Part shown: piece after piece, positions 19,235-29,431 of the stretch | Numbering within the stretch: the first letter of the stretch is position 1 | How the letters are laid out: each line of letters begins with the position of its first letter | DNA from: Diphasiastrum complanatum | Taxonomy: Eukaryota > Streptophyta > Lycopodiopsida > Lycopodiales > Lycopodiaceae | Direction of reading: 5' to 3' | Assembly (NCBI GenBank): GCA_029204225.1 | Contig: CM055109.1 | Location: forward strand, 437,500 to 471,687 | DNA: 34,188 nucleotides | Made by a program: the position numbers and the translations under genes | Notes under the pieces: model-generated | What the model saw: only the letters and a program-made list of their open reading frames with translations | Told to the model about the DNA's origin: nothing | The model's database searches: none

Positions 19235-19957
19235 TGGCTATAATTGACTTTCGTAGATGATTGGTCATTGTTAACTCAAAATTAAAAGTTAAAACAACTA
19301 CATCTTGTAAATTCAAATCATAAATTCTCGGTTGGTTCTTTGGCAATCGTTTTCTCTTGTCCTTTGGATCTACTTGCAACATTTCAAGATCGTACCTTCC
19401 CAAAAAAACATTTGTTGAAGTGGTGCGCAACCAATGGACACATAGTACTTTTGGCTGATTGTTGTTTTGAATGAAACCAAGTACTTTGGCAATCCAAAAT
19501 AGATGTCCTTCATTGTTCCAATTTGGATTTCATTCAGATCACCACGCCACTTCATTTTTGCAGCTTTTACACTTTGCCTATTCTTCCTTGAGCCCAAATA
19601 AATTTCACTTTCCTCGCCTTGCACAAGCTCCAAGAAATTATTATCTCGAGGTAGATTTGAAAGTTCAACAATTGTAGTTGAAGTTCCTAATTTATGAGGC
19701 CATTGAAATTCTTCAGTTGTTGATGCATGTTCAAGGTTGAGCAAACTAATATTTTGTTCCTTGAAAAAGTCCATCCACCAATGTTGATAAAACTCATCAA
19801 AAAATTGATAAGCTGCTTGAATACTTGAATCCAAAAAACTTAACGAGACAAATGAGTCAACCTCACGATGCTCTCTTTGTGCTTTTTGTTCTTCTAGCAT
19901 GGACTTCAAGAGAGACAATGCAACAAGCTTGATTTGACCAGATGGTATATTGAGCAA
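19235..19957 (-). pseudogene. DUF7869-family protein, C-terminal region (decayed)
   Basis: A long open stretch (19370-19957, 195 codons) encodes the region after the DUF7869 core: an N-terminal helix with KSMLEEQKAQREHREVDSF, an aromatic block (QFFDEFYQHWWMDFFKEQN) and KMKWRGDLNEIQ. A frameshift near 19420 moves the reading to TSTNVFLGRYDLEMLQVDP followed by a Lys/Arg patch and NFELTMTNHLRKS. The last part is repeated at 25860-26165. It joins the acidic tail once the solo LTR at 18532-19229 is removed. Function of this region is unknown; it belongs to the same gene by strand, order and frame. Confidence 0.6.
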
Positions 19958-20780
19958 AAATCGTATTCTTTCAACAAGTAATCATGAAACTGAACTTGAA
20001 AATTGTTTTCAAGATAGCAACGTGATGCCGGTTTCATTACATTTGATTTTGAATTGATGTTGAAAGCTAATATCATTAATGGTAGCAACACGACTTGTTT
20101 CATTGGACGCCTTACTATATTCATGAAAATCATATGTATGTCTAATTAACGACACATTTGGATTTGGCACGTATGATTTTTCAGCACTGCTCTGAAGCAT
20201 TAGTAAAGAAAATGCATTCTTGTGTCTTAGTCTTTTGGAAAAACAACTAAATATTTGAATTTGATCATGGGTATGACCCACTAACAAAAATCCTATTTTT
20301 ATCTTTTTTGAAAACTTTCTTTTCTTCGAACATGGACAAGTAAGCTAGTACAATTTGATTTTTATTTTCCCTAGCAATGTTGTCCAGTTACAAATATAAT
20401 ATCTCTAGAAAATTATCACCAAATTTGCAAATTATCTTTTGCACAATGGTGTTGGTGAAATTTGGATTGTTTCAAACATTCGGATAATTGAAAAATACTT
20501 TTGACTCCAATGTGTCATGAAACACAAGTGCTCCAACGAGATGAACCTGAATAAAATCTATCTTATTCAAATTTTTGACACTCTAACAAAATGAGATAAC
20601 ATCGTTTTCTTCTGATCCATGCCATCGATGACAAGGCCCAGATACTTTTGTGAGAATTACAGACATTTTTTTCGATGTTTCGCTAATTTTTGTCTTTTCA
20701 TTGTTTGTTGATCTTTGTGCACTTGAAGCACTTTTGCAGCATCCACTACAAAATGTAACAATTAAAATATTCAATACAAT
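19958..20780 (-). pseudogene. DUF7869 core, transposase-like (decayed)
   Basis: Three blocks on the minus strand recall the DUF7869 family, in order: VIDGMDQKKTMLSHF (about 20595-20640), HLVGALVFHDTLESKVFF (about 20500-20555) with LDNIARENKNQIVLAYLSMF (about 20330-20387), and VGHTHDQIQIFSCFSKRL (about 20220-20285). The Asp of DGMDQ, the Asp of LDN and the His/Asp of GHTHDQI are spaced like an RNase H-type (DDE/DDD) nuclease core, which is my inference. Stops follow SKI, PNV and LYL, and frameshifts separate the blocks. A preceding segment (20660-20774) ends in a Ser/Lys-rich NNEKTKISETSKKMSVI. Confidence 0.7.
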
Positions 20781-20860
20781 TATGATAATATCATAACATT
20801 AATAATTTGAAAACTAAAAAATTAACAAAAAAATCAATTTATTAAAGTAGAGAAAATTAA

Positions 20861-21950
20861 TTAATTTTTGTCTTTCTCATCATTGGTCTTTGTTAGTTGT
20901 TTGACAGATTTTAACAATTCGCATGTCGAACAAACCGTGATTCGTGATTTTTTAGAAATCTTCACCAAACCAAAATCTCTCTTCCAAATCCTAAGAAAAT
21001 ACAAGTAATTTAAATAGGTAATATTTTTTGTCATAGCGAACTCCTCGTACATAAAAAATATCTCCAATTTTGTAAAATTATCTGGTAGGTGAAAATATAA
21101 TGAATTTGTTAATTTTTCTCCATGCACATCCACAAAATACTTAAGCCAAGCTGTAGCCTTCAAAGCATTCGGAAACATAGTTCTACCCTGCTATGATTCT
21201 CGCAATGTTGAACTTTTTTTAAGTCCTGCGTGCATTAAAGGCATGAATTTTCAATTGCATGAACAACTTTGTAGGTTTTTTGACAAACCTCCGTTGCATT
21301 TAAAAAAATATGCATACGAGTTTTTGTCGGGTCTCATTGTGGCACACAAATAATAATTCTTTTCATCTTTACTTCGCAAAACAAAATTGGATCTCAACTC
21401 CTCGATCTCTTTGTTGTTTAATTTCTGTAATCAACAGGATGAACAACAAATAATACATCGTACCTTTCAAATCTTCTCTTTTGTAATCAATTATTTCTCA
21501 CGTTTTGTCAAAATAGGTGAAGATTTCAAGTCTCTCTTAGATCTTTCATTTTTTTTTTAAATCAGATTTGTAAATTGACCTCGTGACATCTATAGTTGCA
21601 TAAAGAGGTTCAAAATGTGTGAGAATATCTACATGAACATCAAGTTGTTGTTGGTTTGCCTTTGCTAGTTTAGCAATGTCAGAAGAATAAAGATTCTCAA
21701 CAAATATAGCTCTTTTGGACTTGACCGGATTTTGGATTTGAGAAGTGGACCTTCTTCGAATATGTGAAAAAATTTTACGTCGAATATGAATTGATTGACG
21801 GAGATCTATAGATTTACTTGAATCTGTAACTGAGTGAATTGAATCCTATGAATCCTCAATGACTAACTCTTCTGATTCGTCAAAACGATCTTGCAATGTT
21901 GTTTCTTGAACATCTGAATCTGAGGACAAAGAACTCAAATTTGTAATTGT
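20861..21950 (-). pseudogene. DUF7869-family protein, N-terminal region (decayed)
   Basis: From the 5' side on the minus strand: an acidic/Ser start (NLSSLSSDSDVQETTLQD) and a basic patch (RRKIFSHIRRRSTSQ) at 21546-21950, with one in-frame stop; a degenerate stretch near 21240-21310 where VCQKTYKVVHAIENSC resembles the Cys/aromatic segment of such proteins; and a 105-codon open stretch at 20861-21178 with NALKATAWLKYFVDVHGEK, then LRIWKRDFGLVKISKKSR and a Cys pair (VCSTCELL). The last block matches my memory of the region before DGMDQ in the family, with a CxxC that could bind zinc. The gene is cut at about 21950 by the copia C remnant. Confidence 0.55.
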
Positions 21951-22260
21951 TGGCTACTCTCCTAAATCCTATGTTAATCTTGCATCCATTCATGCTGCTG
22001 TATTTTTACTTGTGTTGTCTCACAATTTGCATATTTGAACTGTTTATTCAAGAATTTTCACAGGCAAAAAACCCGACACTGTTGCCTATCCACCTTCAGG
22101 CCACCATCCTGAGCAACTAAGTGTTTTGCAACACTTGTGCTGTATTTTTACTCAGGGATTTCCACAGGCGAAAAGCCTCGCCTTGTACACCAACAAAGGC
22201 ATGACTAAGCAGAAGAAGAGGAATGGCCCGAAGCAATTAAAGCAAGATCAAAAACCAACA

Positions 22261-22380
22261 CAACAAAGAACAGTCAAATTTGTAGACTAAGAAAAAATTG
22301 TTCTGCAGATACTACAAGAGAAACAACCATGAGATTCAAGATTGCCGAATACTACAAGCAAAGAACAACAACAAGGGATA
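22261..22380 (+). pseudogene. Copia C gag C-terminus with mutated zinc knuckle
   Basis: The frame reads CRYYKRNNHEIQDCRILQAKN at 22304-22366 (knuckle 22304-22345). The standard copia pattern is CX2CX4HX4C; here the second Cys has become Tyr while the first Cys, His and last Cys keep their spacing. Upstream is a Lys/Gln-rich segment, typical of the gag C-terminus. The N-terminal gag part is not readable; the T-rich DNA at about 21960-22170 may be its remains. Confidence 0.75.
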
Positions 22381-22800
22381 GTTAAATCAAGTGGCCAATG
22401 CAGCTACAGAAGTTCCATAGTCCATTCAAGAAGCGGATCATGATGCTTTCATGACCAACCATCAAGGAGCATCCAACGACAGTTCTTGGTTCTTGGATTC
22501 CGGTGTCACTTAGCATATAACCAACCTTATTGGCTATTTCGAGTCCTATACACTCTATAGTACCAACAATTACATTCACCTTGGCAATAATAGACACACA
22601 AGCTATTAAAGGTGGTACTATAAGATTAAACTTTGCAAATGATCAGTCTAAGCTTTTCTAAAGTTCTGTATATACCCAATCTATTTACAAATCAATGCAA
22701 AGTAGTTGATAGTATAGGCAAGATCCTAGTACTCTGAAAGAGGCATGGATATTTGTATAGATTAAGTCATTGTTTTTCTGCCTCTAGTTAGACGCTCAGT
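22381..22800 (+). pseudogene. Copia C protease (decayed)
   Basis: SSWFLDSG is the copia aspartic-protease active site, followed by VT, a TAG (22511-22513) and HITNLIGYFESY. The expected sequence has Ala for Val and a sense codon at the stop. The catalytic Asp-Ser-Gly itself is intact, unlike in copia A. Frameshifts follow, and the domain fades before the pre-integrase region at 22801. Confidence 0.8.
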
Positions 22801-23760
22801 ACTTCTATTCAAGCAAATAAAAATTTACTTTGGCATTATAGACTTGGTCACTTGAATCATGCTTCTGTACAACAAATGTCTAAACATTCTATTGTTCATG
22901 ATCTAGACTATCCTGATAATAAAGTCGAGTTACTTGTTTGTCAAGACTGCTTAGTTGGTAAACAGACTAGAAAATCATTCAGATCAAGCCATCAGCATAC
23001 TACTAGAGAGCTGTTAGATGTTGTACATACAGACATTTGTGGCCCAATGCAAAACCCCTCTCTGAAGGATGCAAAGTATTTCATAATTTTTATTGATGAA
23101 TTTTCCAGAAGAACTATGGTTATTTTATCATGAAAAAATCAGAAGCTTTTCATTGCTTTCAAAGAGCATGCAGAAAAAGAGATTGGAAGGATGCTCAAAG
23201 TCCTAAGGTCTGACAATGGTGCAGAATACATCTCTACCGAATTTAAGAGTACTACCAAAGCCAAGACATCGAACAACAATTTATCATTCCTTATTCTCCT
23301 CAGTCAAATGGCTTGGCCGAGAAGAAGAACCGTACTCTATTTGAATCAGCTAAATGTATGCTGACACATGTATCACTACCCAAGAGCTTCTGGGTCGAAG
23401 GTGTCTCCACTGTAGATTACATCTAAAATAGATGTTCACCCTTAGGCAGAATATCCCATGAGGTGTAGACAGGCTCTAAGCCTTCTGTGAAGAATCTACG
23501 AGGGTGTTTGGATGCATTGCCTACGAGCAGATCCAGAAAGAGACTAGGAAGAAATTTGACTTCCAAGGTCTCAAGACCATCTTGATTGGTTATACTTCAT
23601 CTGACAATACATACAAGCTGTATGATCCCGATACCCAACAAATCTTGTTCAGCTGGAATACAGTCTTTATCAAGGATCAGTTCATCGACATCAAAGTCAA
23701 AGACATTATTTCAAGAAGACCTTGAACGCCTGCCATTGACATGCCAATTTGAGCTTCAGG
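22801..23760 (+). pseudogene. Copia C pre-integrase domain and integrase (decayed)
   Basis: LWHYRLGHLNHASVQQMSK marks the GAG-pre-integrase domain, with VCQDCLVGKQTRKSF completing its HHCC zinc site. The integrase core shows DVVHTDICGPM (first Asp codon 23032-23034), LRSDNGAEYIS (second Asp 23212-23214) and NGLAEKKNRTLFESAK (Glu 23319-23321), in three frames because of frameshifts and a stop near 23131. The SH3-like domain follows: VFGCIAYEQIQKETRKK and YKLYDPDTQQILFSWN. All three catalytic residues are present, but no frame joins them. Confidence 0.85.
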
Positions 23761-23879
23761 CTCAAGCATGTCCATCGTCGATCCACTACTTGACAGCGAG
23801 TCAGATGAATATGTTGCTGCTACCCAACAACAAGTCCTAGGAATGGTTTATCAGTCAGTTCCTCCAAGAAAATCAAGCT

Positions 23880-24424
23880 GAGTGCGCACACAGCCTACAA
23901 GGTATACTCCTAAGTTTGCTCATCTTTTAATACAAGAACCAATGACAATCAAAGAGGCACTTAGCCAACTAGACTCTGATCTCTGGAGAGAAGTCATGGA
24001 TAGAGAATATTTCTCTCTGATCAAAAACCAGACGTGGTCATTAGTCGAAGCTCTTGCTGGCTGAATCTTATCGATTGCAAATGGTTCTTTAAGATCAAGT
24101 ACAATGCCAATGGAGCGATTGATAGAAGGAAGACAAGATTGGTAGCACGAGGATTCACTCAGATTTCCAACGTTGAATACAATGAGACTATAAGTCCAAT
24201 AGTCAATCATTCATTGATGTGAGCTCCTATCGTATGTTGCAGTAGCCGATCTTGAAGTGCATCAACTTGATGTACAACCAGCTTATCTGAATGGATTTAT
24301 AGAAGAAGACATCTACATGATCCAGCCCAAAGGATACGTTCTGAAAGGTATGAAGAAGTATGTCTGTAAACTCCATAAGGCACTTTACGGCTTGAAGTAG
24401 TCTGCTATTGCTTGGTTTCAAAGG
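23880..24424 (+). pseudogene. Copia C reverse transcriptase, N-terminal part
   Basis: Starts with the usual lead-in (TIKEALSQLDSDLWREVMD, SLIKNQTWSLVEALAG), then after a stop and frameshift the KIKYNANGAIDRRKTRLVARG block. A further frameshift leads to EVHQLDVQPAYLNG, holding the first catalytic Asp (normally QLDVKTAFLNG), and IYMIQPKGY. The last readable block is KALYGLK, a TAG in place of Gln, then SAIAWFQRI. It ends there; the YVDD box and RNase H are absent. Confidence 0.85.
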
Positions 24425-24832
24425 ATCAGCATATTTAGAAAATGTACTTTGAAAAAAATATATGTATAATATAATTTAAGCCCTTTTGTGTCAGATGCGT
24501 CTCGTTTTCTGGAATGACGGTAGACATGCTTTTCTGATTCATAATCTATGGGTTGGACGAAAGAACTAGCCAGGGAAGAGGCAGATCCATTATTGTTTTG
24601 CGGATTCTTAATTCGCGTGTCTGCAAAGGGTAAGTTTGTGTACTGCGTGGAAGGCAAACCTGTATATTTGGCCATGCTGTCCATTATGTGGGATTGGACA
24701 GGTACTGCAGTAGCAGGATATGTGAAACTAGCCATACTTTCATCCAGACTCTGTGCAGGTATTCTTACCAACACAGCTATATCCAATTCACCAAGATCTT
24801 CTGTATTTGGTTGAGCTAGAGCTTAACTTGCT
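24418..24832 (-). pseudogene. Unidentified open region, possible captured exon
   Basis: The minus strand is open for about 135 codons directly beyond the broken end of copia C, with no stop between 24832 and 24421. It reads like a real exon: QPNTEDLGELDIAVLVRIP, then a Ser/Pro/Asn-rich part (NPQNNNGSASSLASSFVQP) and a basic end (HVYRHSRKRDASD). After about 24480 it becomes low-complexity and hydrophobic. The plus strand is also open for 88 codons here. I do not recognise either protein. The base composition (more G+C than the neighbours) supports an origin other than the flanking AT-rich DNA. Confidence 0.3.
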
Positions 24833-25283
24833 GACAATCAGAATCTTTTCTTGTTGTTTTCTCGATATATGGTTAATATGATGGATGGGTTATTGACGGG
24901 AAAGAGTTATGTATCATATGTCGGAAATTGGAATAGATAGGTGAATGGGATAGGTTTCTGATAATGGGAGAGAGTCATGGTTTAAATAGATGAGCTTGGA
25001 GTCTGGGCTCTAGATTCTGGACCAAGTAATAGTCATGGGAAGCGTGTACTTTAGAATCTACTGTATCTTTCGAGATGGAGAAGTCACTGGTCATCAGCTA
25101 AGAAGATAGAGCGTGTATTGGAGAATTTATTCCAGCTTTCATCTGGAGTAAAGGAATGGAATCTGGATTTTTCTTCAAAACCCGGTATCATAGAATCTTT
25201 GAACGGGTTATATTTTTTTTCCAATTACATGATTAAGCAACTAGTGGTTATTATATACAACATATATACAAACCTTGCAGTGC
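24833..25283. other. No gene recognised
   Basis: Non-coding DNA between the unidentified open region and the tRNA-derived insertion. A partial plus frame (from 25118) has no family signature. Confidence 0.5.
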
Positions 25284-25399
25284 CATTTATCAAGCTAAAC
25301 CCAACGGGGTTGGCTGAGTTGGTTGGCTTGGCATCCAAAGTTTCTTTGGTCCTAGGTTCGAGCCTCCCCTTGGAAACCAAGAAGCATTTATCAAGCTAA
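25284..25399 (+). mobile_element. tRNA-derived retroposed insertion (SINE-like) with 15-bp duplications
   Basis: The insertion is 25299-25384 (86 bp). It carries an A-box-like TGGCTGAGTTGG (25311-25322) and a B-box-like GGTTCGAGCC about 45 bp later, the internal RNA polymerase III promoter of tRNA genes. GGGG before the A box and CCCC after the B box can pair like an acceptor stem. CATTTATCAAGCTAA flanks it exactly on both sides (25284-25298 and 25385-25399), the long target duplication expected of LINE-driven retroposition. No poly-A body follows, so it is a minimal SINE or tRNA retropseudogene, not a functional tRNA. Confidence 0.75.
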
Positions 25400-25859
25400 G
25401 CTCCTTGATGTCATTATAAAGTGGTTGGATTCAAGCCTGCACCTTTGCAATGATAATAAACAACTCTACCCATACACCCCAATGCAATGGACTTGGGTTT
25501 CATTAAAGAATATAATTAGCAAACCTAAATTCTTTACAAAAAAAAGGGATATTTGAGGATAACTCAAAAAAGGATTTCTGAAGCACCATTGAATGTGAAA
25601 TAGTTGAAAAGTCAAATGTGAAAAGTCCCACCTCTTTGAGTCATTAGTTCAGCTTTAAATTCATCACATGAATGAGAATGTTTAGGAGAAAAAACATGAG
25701 TGAAAAGTCAACAAAGGCACGTATTTCTTTATAATATTAAGTAGACCAAGAAAAACCTCTTAGCAAGCCATCATAAACAATGAACATTGAACAAGGATGC
25801 TGTGGAATATCACATGTGGCATACACTTTTTCTCATTGGTGGTTCTTCATGATGGATGC
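25400..25859. other. No gene recognised
   Basis: AT-rich DNA, no supported gene. The left part (to about 25550) is the region originally contiguous with the insertion site of the tRNA-derived element. Confidence 0.5.
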
Positions 25860-26165
25860 ACAAGCAATCCAACACATTCTTGTAAATTTGATATTGTTGA
25901 CTTTCATAAATGATTCGTAATTGTTAACTCAAAATTAAAAGCAAGCACATCCACGTCTTCAAGATTTGTATCCTCAACTCGTGGCTAATTCTTTGATGAA
26001 CGGTTTCCTTTTGCCCTTTGGATTTAACTGCAACATTTCTAATTCATATTTTTCTAAAAAAGCATTTGTCAAAGTGGTCTGCATCATCCAATCCACACGT
26101 ACAATTTTTATGATTGTATCAAGTTCAACATGGTATCCACATTGTTGTTTGTGTATATGATCTAT
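25860..26165 (-). pseudogene. Second copy of the DUF7869-family C-terminal segment
   Basis: The minus strand reads TLTNAFLEKYELEMLQLNP, a Lys-rich patch, a stop and then FNFELTITNHL, a stop and KSTISNLQECVGLLVHPS. Block by block this matches the first copy at 19235-19430 (TSTNVFLGRYDLEMLQVDP ... FNFELTMTNHLRKS) and continues into the part that, in the first copy, lies beyond the solo LTR (NERLGLMRQPSS). Only the C-terminal roughly 100 codons are present; the core is missing. It is independently decayed. Confidence 0.7.
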
Positions 26166-26234
26166 GTTTTGCATGGTGTTTTGTGATATGCTTTGGTTGG
26201 TATTTGATATTGTGCATGATATGTAGTCTATCAA

Positions 26235-26290
26235 CAAGTCTTGGAAGTTGTAGTCGAATATGTTGTTGTTTGTTTGGATGATATTCTAGT
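26235..26290 (+). pseudogene. Possible Ty3/gypsy reverse-transcriptase active-site remnant
   Basis: The plus strand encodes VVEYVVVCLDDILVKIR, close to the gypsy box (YVVVYLDDILV), with Tyr changed to Cys. No other part of reverse transcriptase is readable on either side, so the support is one short motif. Confidence 0.4.
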
Positions 26291-28516
26291 GAAAATTAGA
26301 AGCATGCATTGTCCAAAATGGTAGTGCATTTAATTTCTCTCTAGAGAGTGATTGAATTTTATGGATCCTCAAGCTTCATTTAACAAGCCTAGATGGTACA
26401 TGATTTTGCGGTTTTACAGTCGGTAAGTCATATCAGATCAAGTCATTGTAGATGTGGAGCAGTGTATCAGGTTTGTCATTAGGGAGATACACTTCAACTG
26501 CCTATTCTGGGTAAGTCAAGTCAATTTGCCATATCATGATTGCATCAGGGATGTAGATTCCAATGATAGTAGGGTGTAGATCGTTTGGTTTGGGCCATGG
26601 AAGATCTCATAGATTCACTTGGAGGGATATTGGCATGCACAGTTATGTGAGGGACCTGATGGTGGCTTTGGAGTTCACATCTCAGTGTATTCTCAAGGAG
26701 TTGTTTGAAACCATTCACAGGAGCAACTTGGAGCTAGCTTGGGGGAATACATGTGGGCACTATAGGGTAGATGCTTAGATCTTTTTGATCAGGGATGGCA
26801 TTGGGATACCTGGTAGGGATAGTATTGTAGGATGACATGGGATGATCATTAGGGGACATCTATTTCATATTGGACTTGAGTCATTGGCTTCGACAAGACT
26901 TACAGGTGGGATTCATGATGGAATCAGAAAGCTGCAAATGCAAACTAGCAAAGCGTGAAGCTTTGGGAGCCAGCTCTATGTTGGAGAGCTGATGGAGATT
27001 GAATGGGGTAAGCACCATGATGGGTGTTTTGCTAGAGATCTACTACAGGGAACACTGATGGTGAGGACTTCAAAGTGTGCTCATTTGGGAGTACAGGATG
27101 GCATTACAGTAGAGGGCCAGTTTTGAAAATTGGCATCGATGGGGAGACATCTACCATCACGGATGTGGATAAGCTATCTATAGCTTTATTGGTTGTATTT
27201 GCAGGAGTCTAGGCTTGGCACAAGTGTTGGAATTTTCATGGTGCAAATTCTCAAGTGATGAGATCATGGAGAAGCCTATAGGGAGTCACTTAGAGCCATA
27301 TACCTCAGTACGATCAGGGAGACAACGGTCTTGAGGTCCCGTGAGCAGCGACTCAGGGACAAGCTTGCGTTGGCATGATGTCAGGTGGCATGTAGCCAGG
27401 GAGAGCGAGTGGATGCTAGGAGCCAGGTGGAGCTAGTGACGCTTTAGAGTTCGGCTTGTCTAGCAGGATGGTGACAGACTCTTGAGGAGCTATCAGCGGG
27501 TAATGGATACTTAGTGATCAGATGGTATAGGGTACAGGGTTCTGGAGCTATCCTACCTGATATGCTATGGATAGTGGGTGAGTTTCTCATCACGATAGTG
27601 GATCTAGTTTGCATTTGCTTTGGCTTGGATGCTATGATGGATATAGTGTTGGTGAGATAGGCTCCTTGGTGGGAGGCCTATGTACTGGTCAAATCAGAGT
27701 TGGCAATGTCAAGCATGGGAAGTTGAGCCTACATGGGATGTCAGAGAGGCAAATCATGATCAGTATCTCTGCGAGATGGGCGAGCTACTTAGGTATAGCC
27801 TATGGTGAGGTTTGTGTACATTCATTCATTAAATCCTTGGTAGACTCTTGTGCTCAAAGCATGAGGACCTGATGGGGATCAGCTGTCAGAACTTATTGGA
27901 CAGTTGGATATACTTGGACGTGAGGGCATCTTGTTATAGGTGCAGGCCATGGTTGGAGACCTAATTTAGTGACCAGTGGTGTAGCAGCAGATCTACAAGT
28001 GGATTTGTGTTGGTACGACAGGATACCACTTATGGGCAGGCCTTGGTCATGTATTTGATGCTTTATCATTCGTGTTGATTTGCATGAGTGTGTGTGGGCT
28101 TGCATGTTCCCTTGTCACGACGAGAGTCTAGATCTGAGTCAGAGTTGTATGTGGTTATGAATTCGCTACAGTGAAACAAAGTATTCATTTGGATGCCCAT
28201 TGACTTGTCATTATGTCTACTAGTTGTCTATCTAGTGAGGGTGCAATCTTATGGTGGCAGTAAGATTTCCTCAGGTTGAGTCTCAATCGCTCATTTATGT
28301 CAGCTTTACAGGTTTGTGCTTGTTAGTGTTTGATAGGATGTCAGCCTAGCTAGATGGAGGATGCAAGTCTCATGGTGGTAGTGGGATTTCCTCAGTTTGA
28401 GCCATGTCGCTCATGTGGTCCACTTGTGGTCAAGTTGGATTGGAGACGAGTCAGTTGGTCGAGAGTGTGGTAGACTCTCTATATGAGCATTGTGTTTACA
28501 TGATACTTTGTGAGTC
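26291..28516. other. No gene recognised; G-rich plus strand with an internal direct repeat
   Basis: The plus strand is unusually G-rich (many GGGATG, GGTGGC and TGGGAT phrases). Frames at 26563-26778 and 27609-27872 have no family signature. Near 27290-27440 a decayed frame is rich in Arg, Glu and Leu (LRSREQRLRDKLAL) and might be a coiled-coil remnant. About 60 bp are repeated at 28238-28298 and 28355-28415 (ATTTCCTCAG(G/T)TTGAG then TCGCTCAT). Confidence 0.4.
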
Positions 28517-28521
28517 AAACC

Positions 28522-29423
28522 TGTGAAAAATCCAGCAAATTCACATGTGTGAGAAACCACAAGGAATGTGTGAATGTTCTTTACCATGCTTTGTGGTGGC
28601 ACACAGTTCACCTGTAGAGCAATCCTACAATCTACCAACAGATTTGAGGCTAGAGCACAATCTAGAATGCTATAGATCAAAGCAATAATAATTCCTCACA
28701 AATAGAGAGAATACATAAGCAAAATAATGTATGAAGAAGACACAAAATCCGAGTTAGAGAGAGAGAGAGCAATTACAAGCAAAATAGCCTGAGATCCAAT
28801 TTTGACATTATGGCATTACCAAAGCTTGATTCATCATTAGATATGAATGAGAACCATATGTACATATATAGGAGAGCCAAAATTTGTGGTACTATTTGCA
28901 TTCAATGCATATCCTACACCTATTCAAGTGTAAACTATTACCATATTGACACCTAACAGCTTGCATGCTAAAATTGCACCTAACTCCTACCTACTTTGTC
29001 CAAATGTCAAATTCTCAACTATGAACCTACAAAACTACATGTATGTGTCCTATAGTATATTTGCATGCCTTGCATGTGACTTCCCTAGATGACTTGGACA
29101 TGTGTAGAACATGTATACTGACTTGCATGATGCAGGCATGCACACTAACTGACTTTGCATGTCATCTAGTTTTATGCATGTCATCAAATCTAGATCTACC
29201 TAACTCAAACTCGCCCCAATCTACAAGGTCATGTGCTCAATTCACATACCTTTGATATATACAATGGAACAAAGTGAAATATGACCATCTAGACATTGTG
29301 CATGTCATGTAGCTCGAGTTTGTACATGCTAGAGAATGATATGTACAACTTGTAAATGCAGAAGCAAGATGATTTTCCTCATCAACCCCTATAGGCAAGT
29401 TGGATGGCTTTTTATTCTTCATA
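28522..29423 (-). mobile_element. 3' LTR of element D
   Basis: 902 bp, aligning along its length with the LTR at 33086-33968. On the minus strand it ends TTTTTCACA at 28522. It starts TATGAAGAAT at 29423, where the partner has TGTGAAGAAT, so the terminal TG has mutated to TA. A (GA)n tract near 28760 is shorter than in the partner. Relative to the partner it has about 25 extra bases near 29185. Confidence 0.9.
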
Positions 29424-29431
29424 CTCCTCCT
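29424..29431 (-). promoter_or_regulatory. Polypurine tract of element D
   Basis: The minus strand reads AGGAGGAG immediately before the 3' LTR. Confidence 0.7.

Larger units (their letters stand above)
21960..24424 (+). mobile_element. Copia element C: internal fragment of a decayed Ty1/copia element
   Basis: Gag zinc knuckle, protease, integrase and the first part of reverse transcriptase appear in copia order on the plus strand, with many stops and frameshifts. No LTR, primer site or purine tract was found. The right end stops inside reverse transcriptase at about 24424, before the YVDD box. The left boundary is uncertain. It is more decayed than copia A and belongs to a different lineage, since its integrase and linker sequences differ clearly. 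Confidence 0.85.

Noticed and set aside
24548-24814. Plus-strand 88-codon frame over the unidentified region
   Set aside because: Shorter than the minus-strand frame on the same DNA and no family signature; I kept only the longer alternative.
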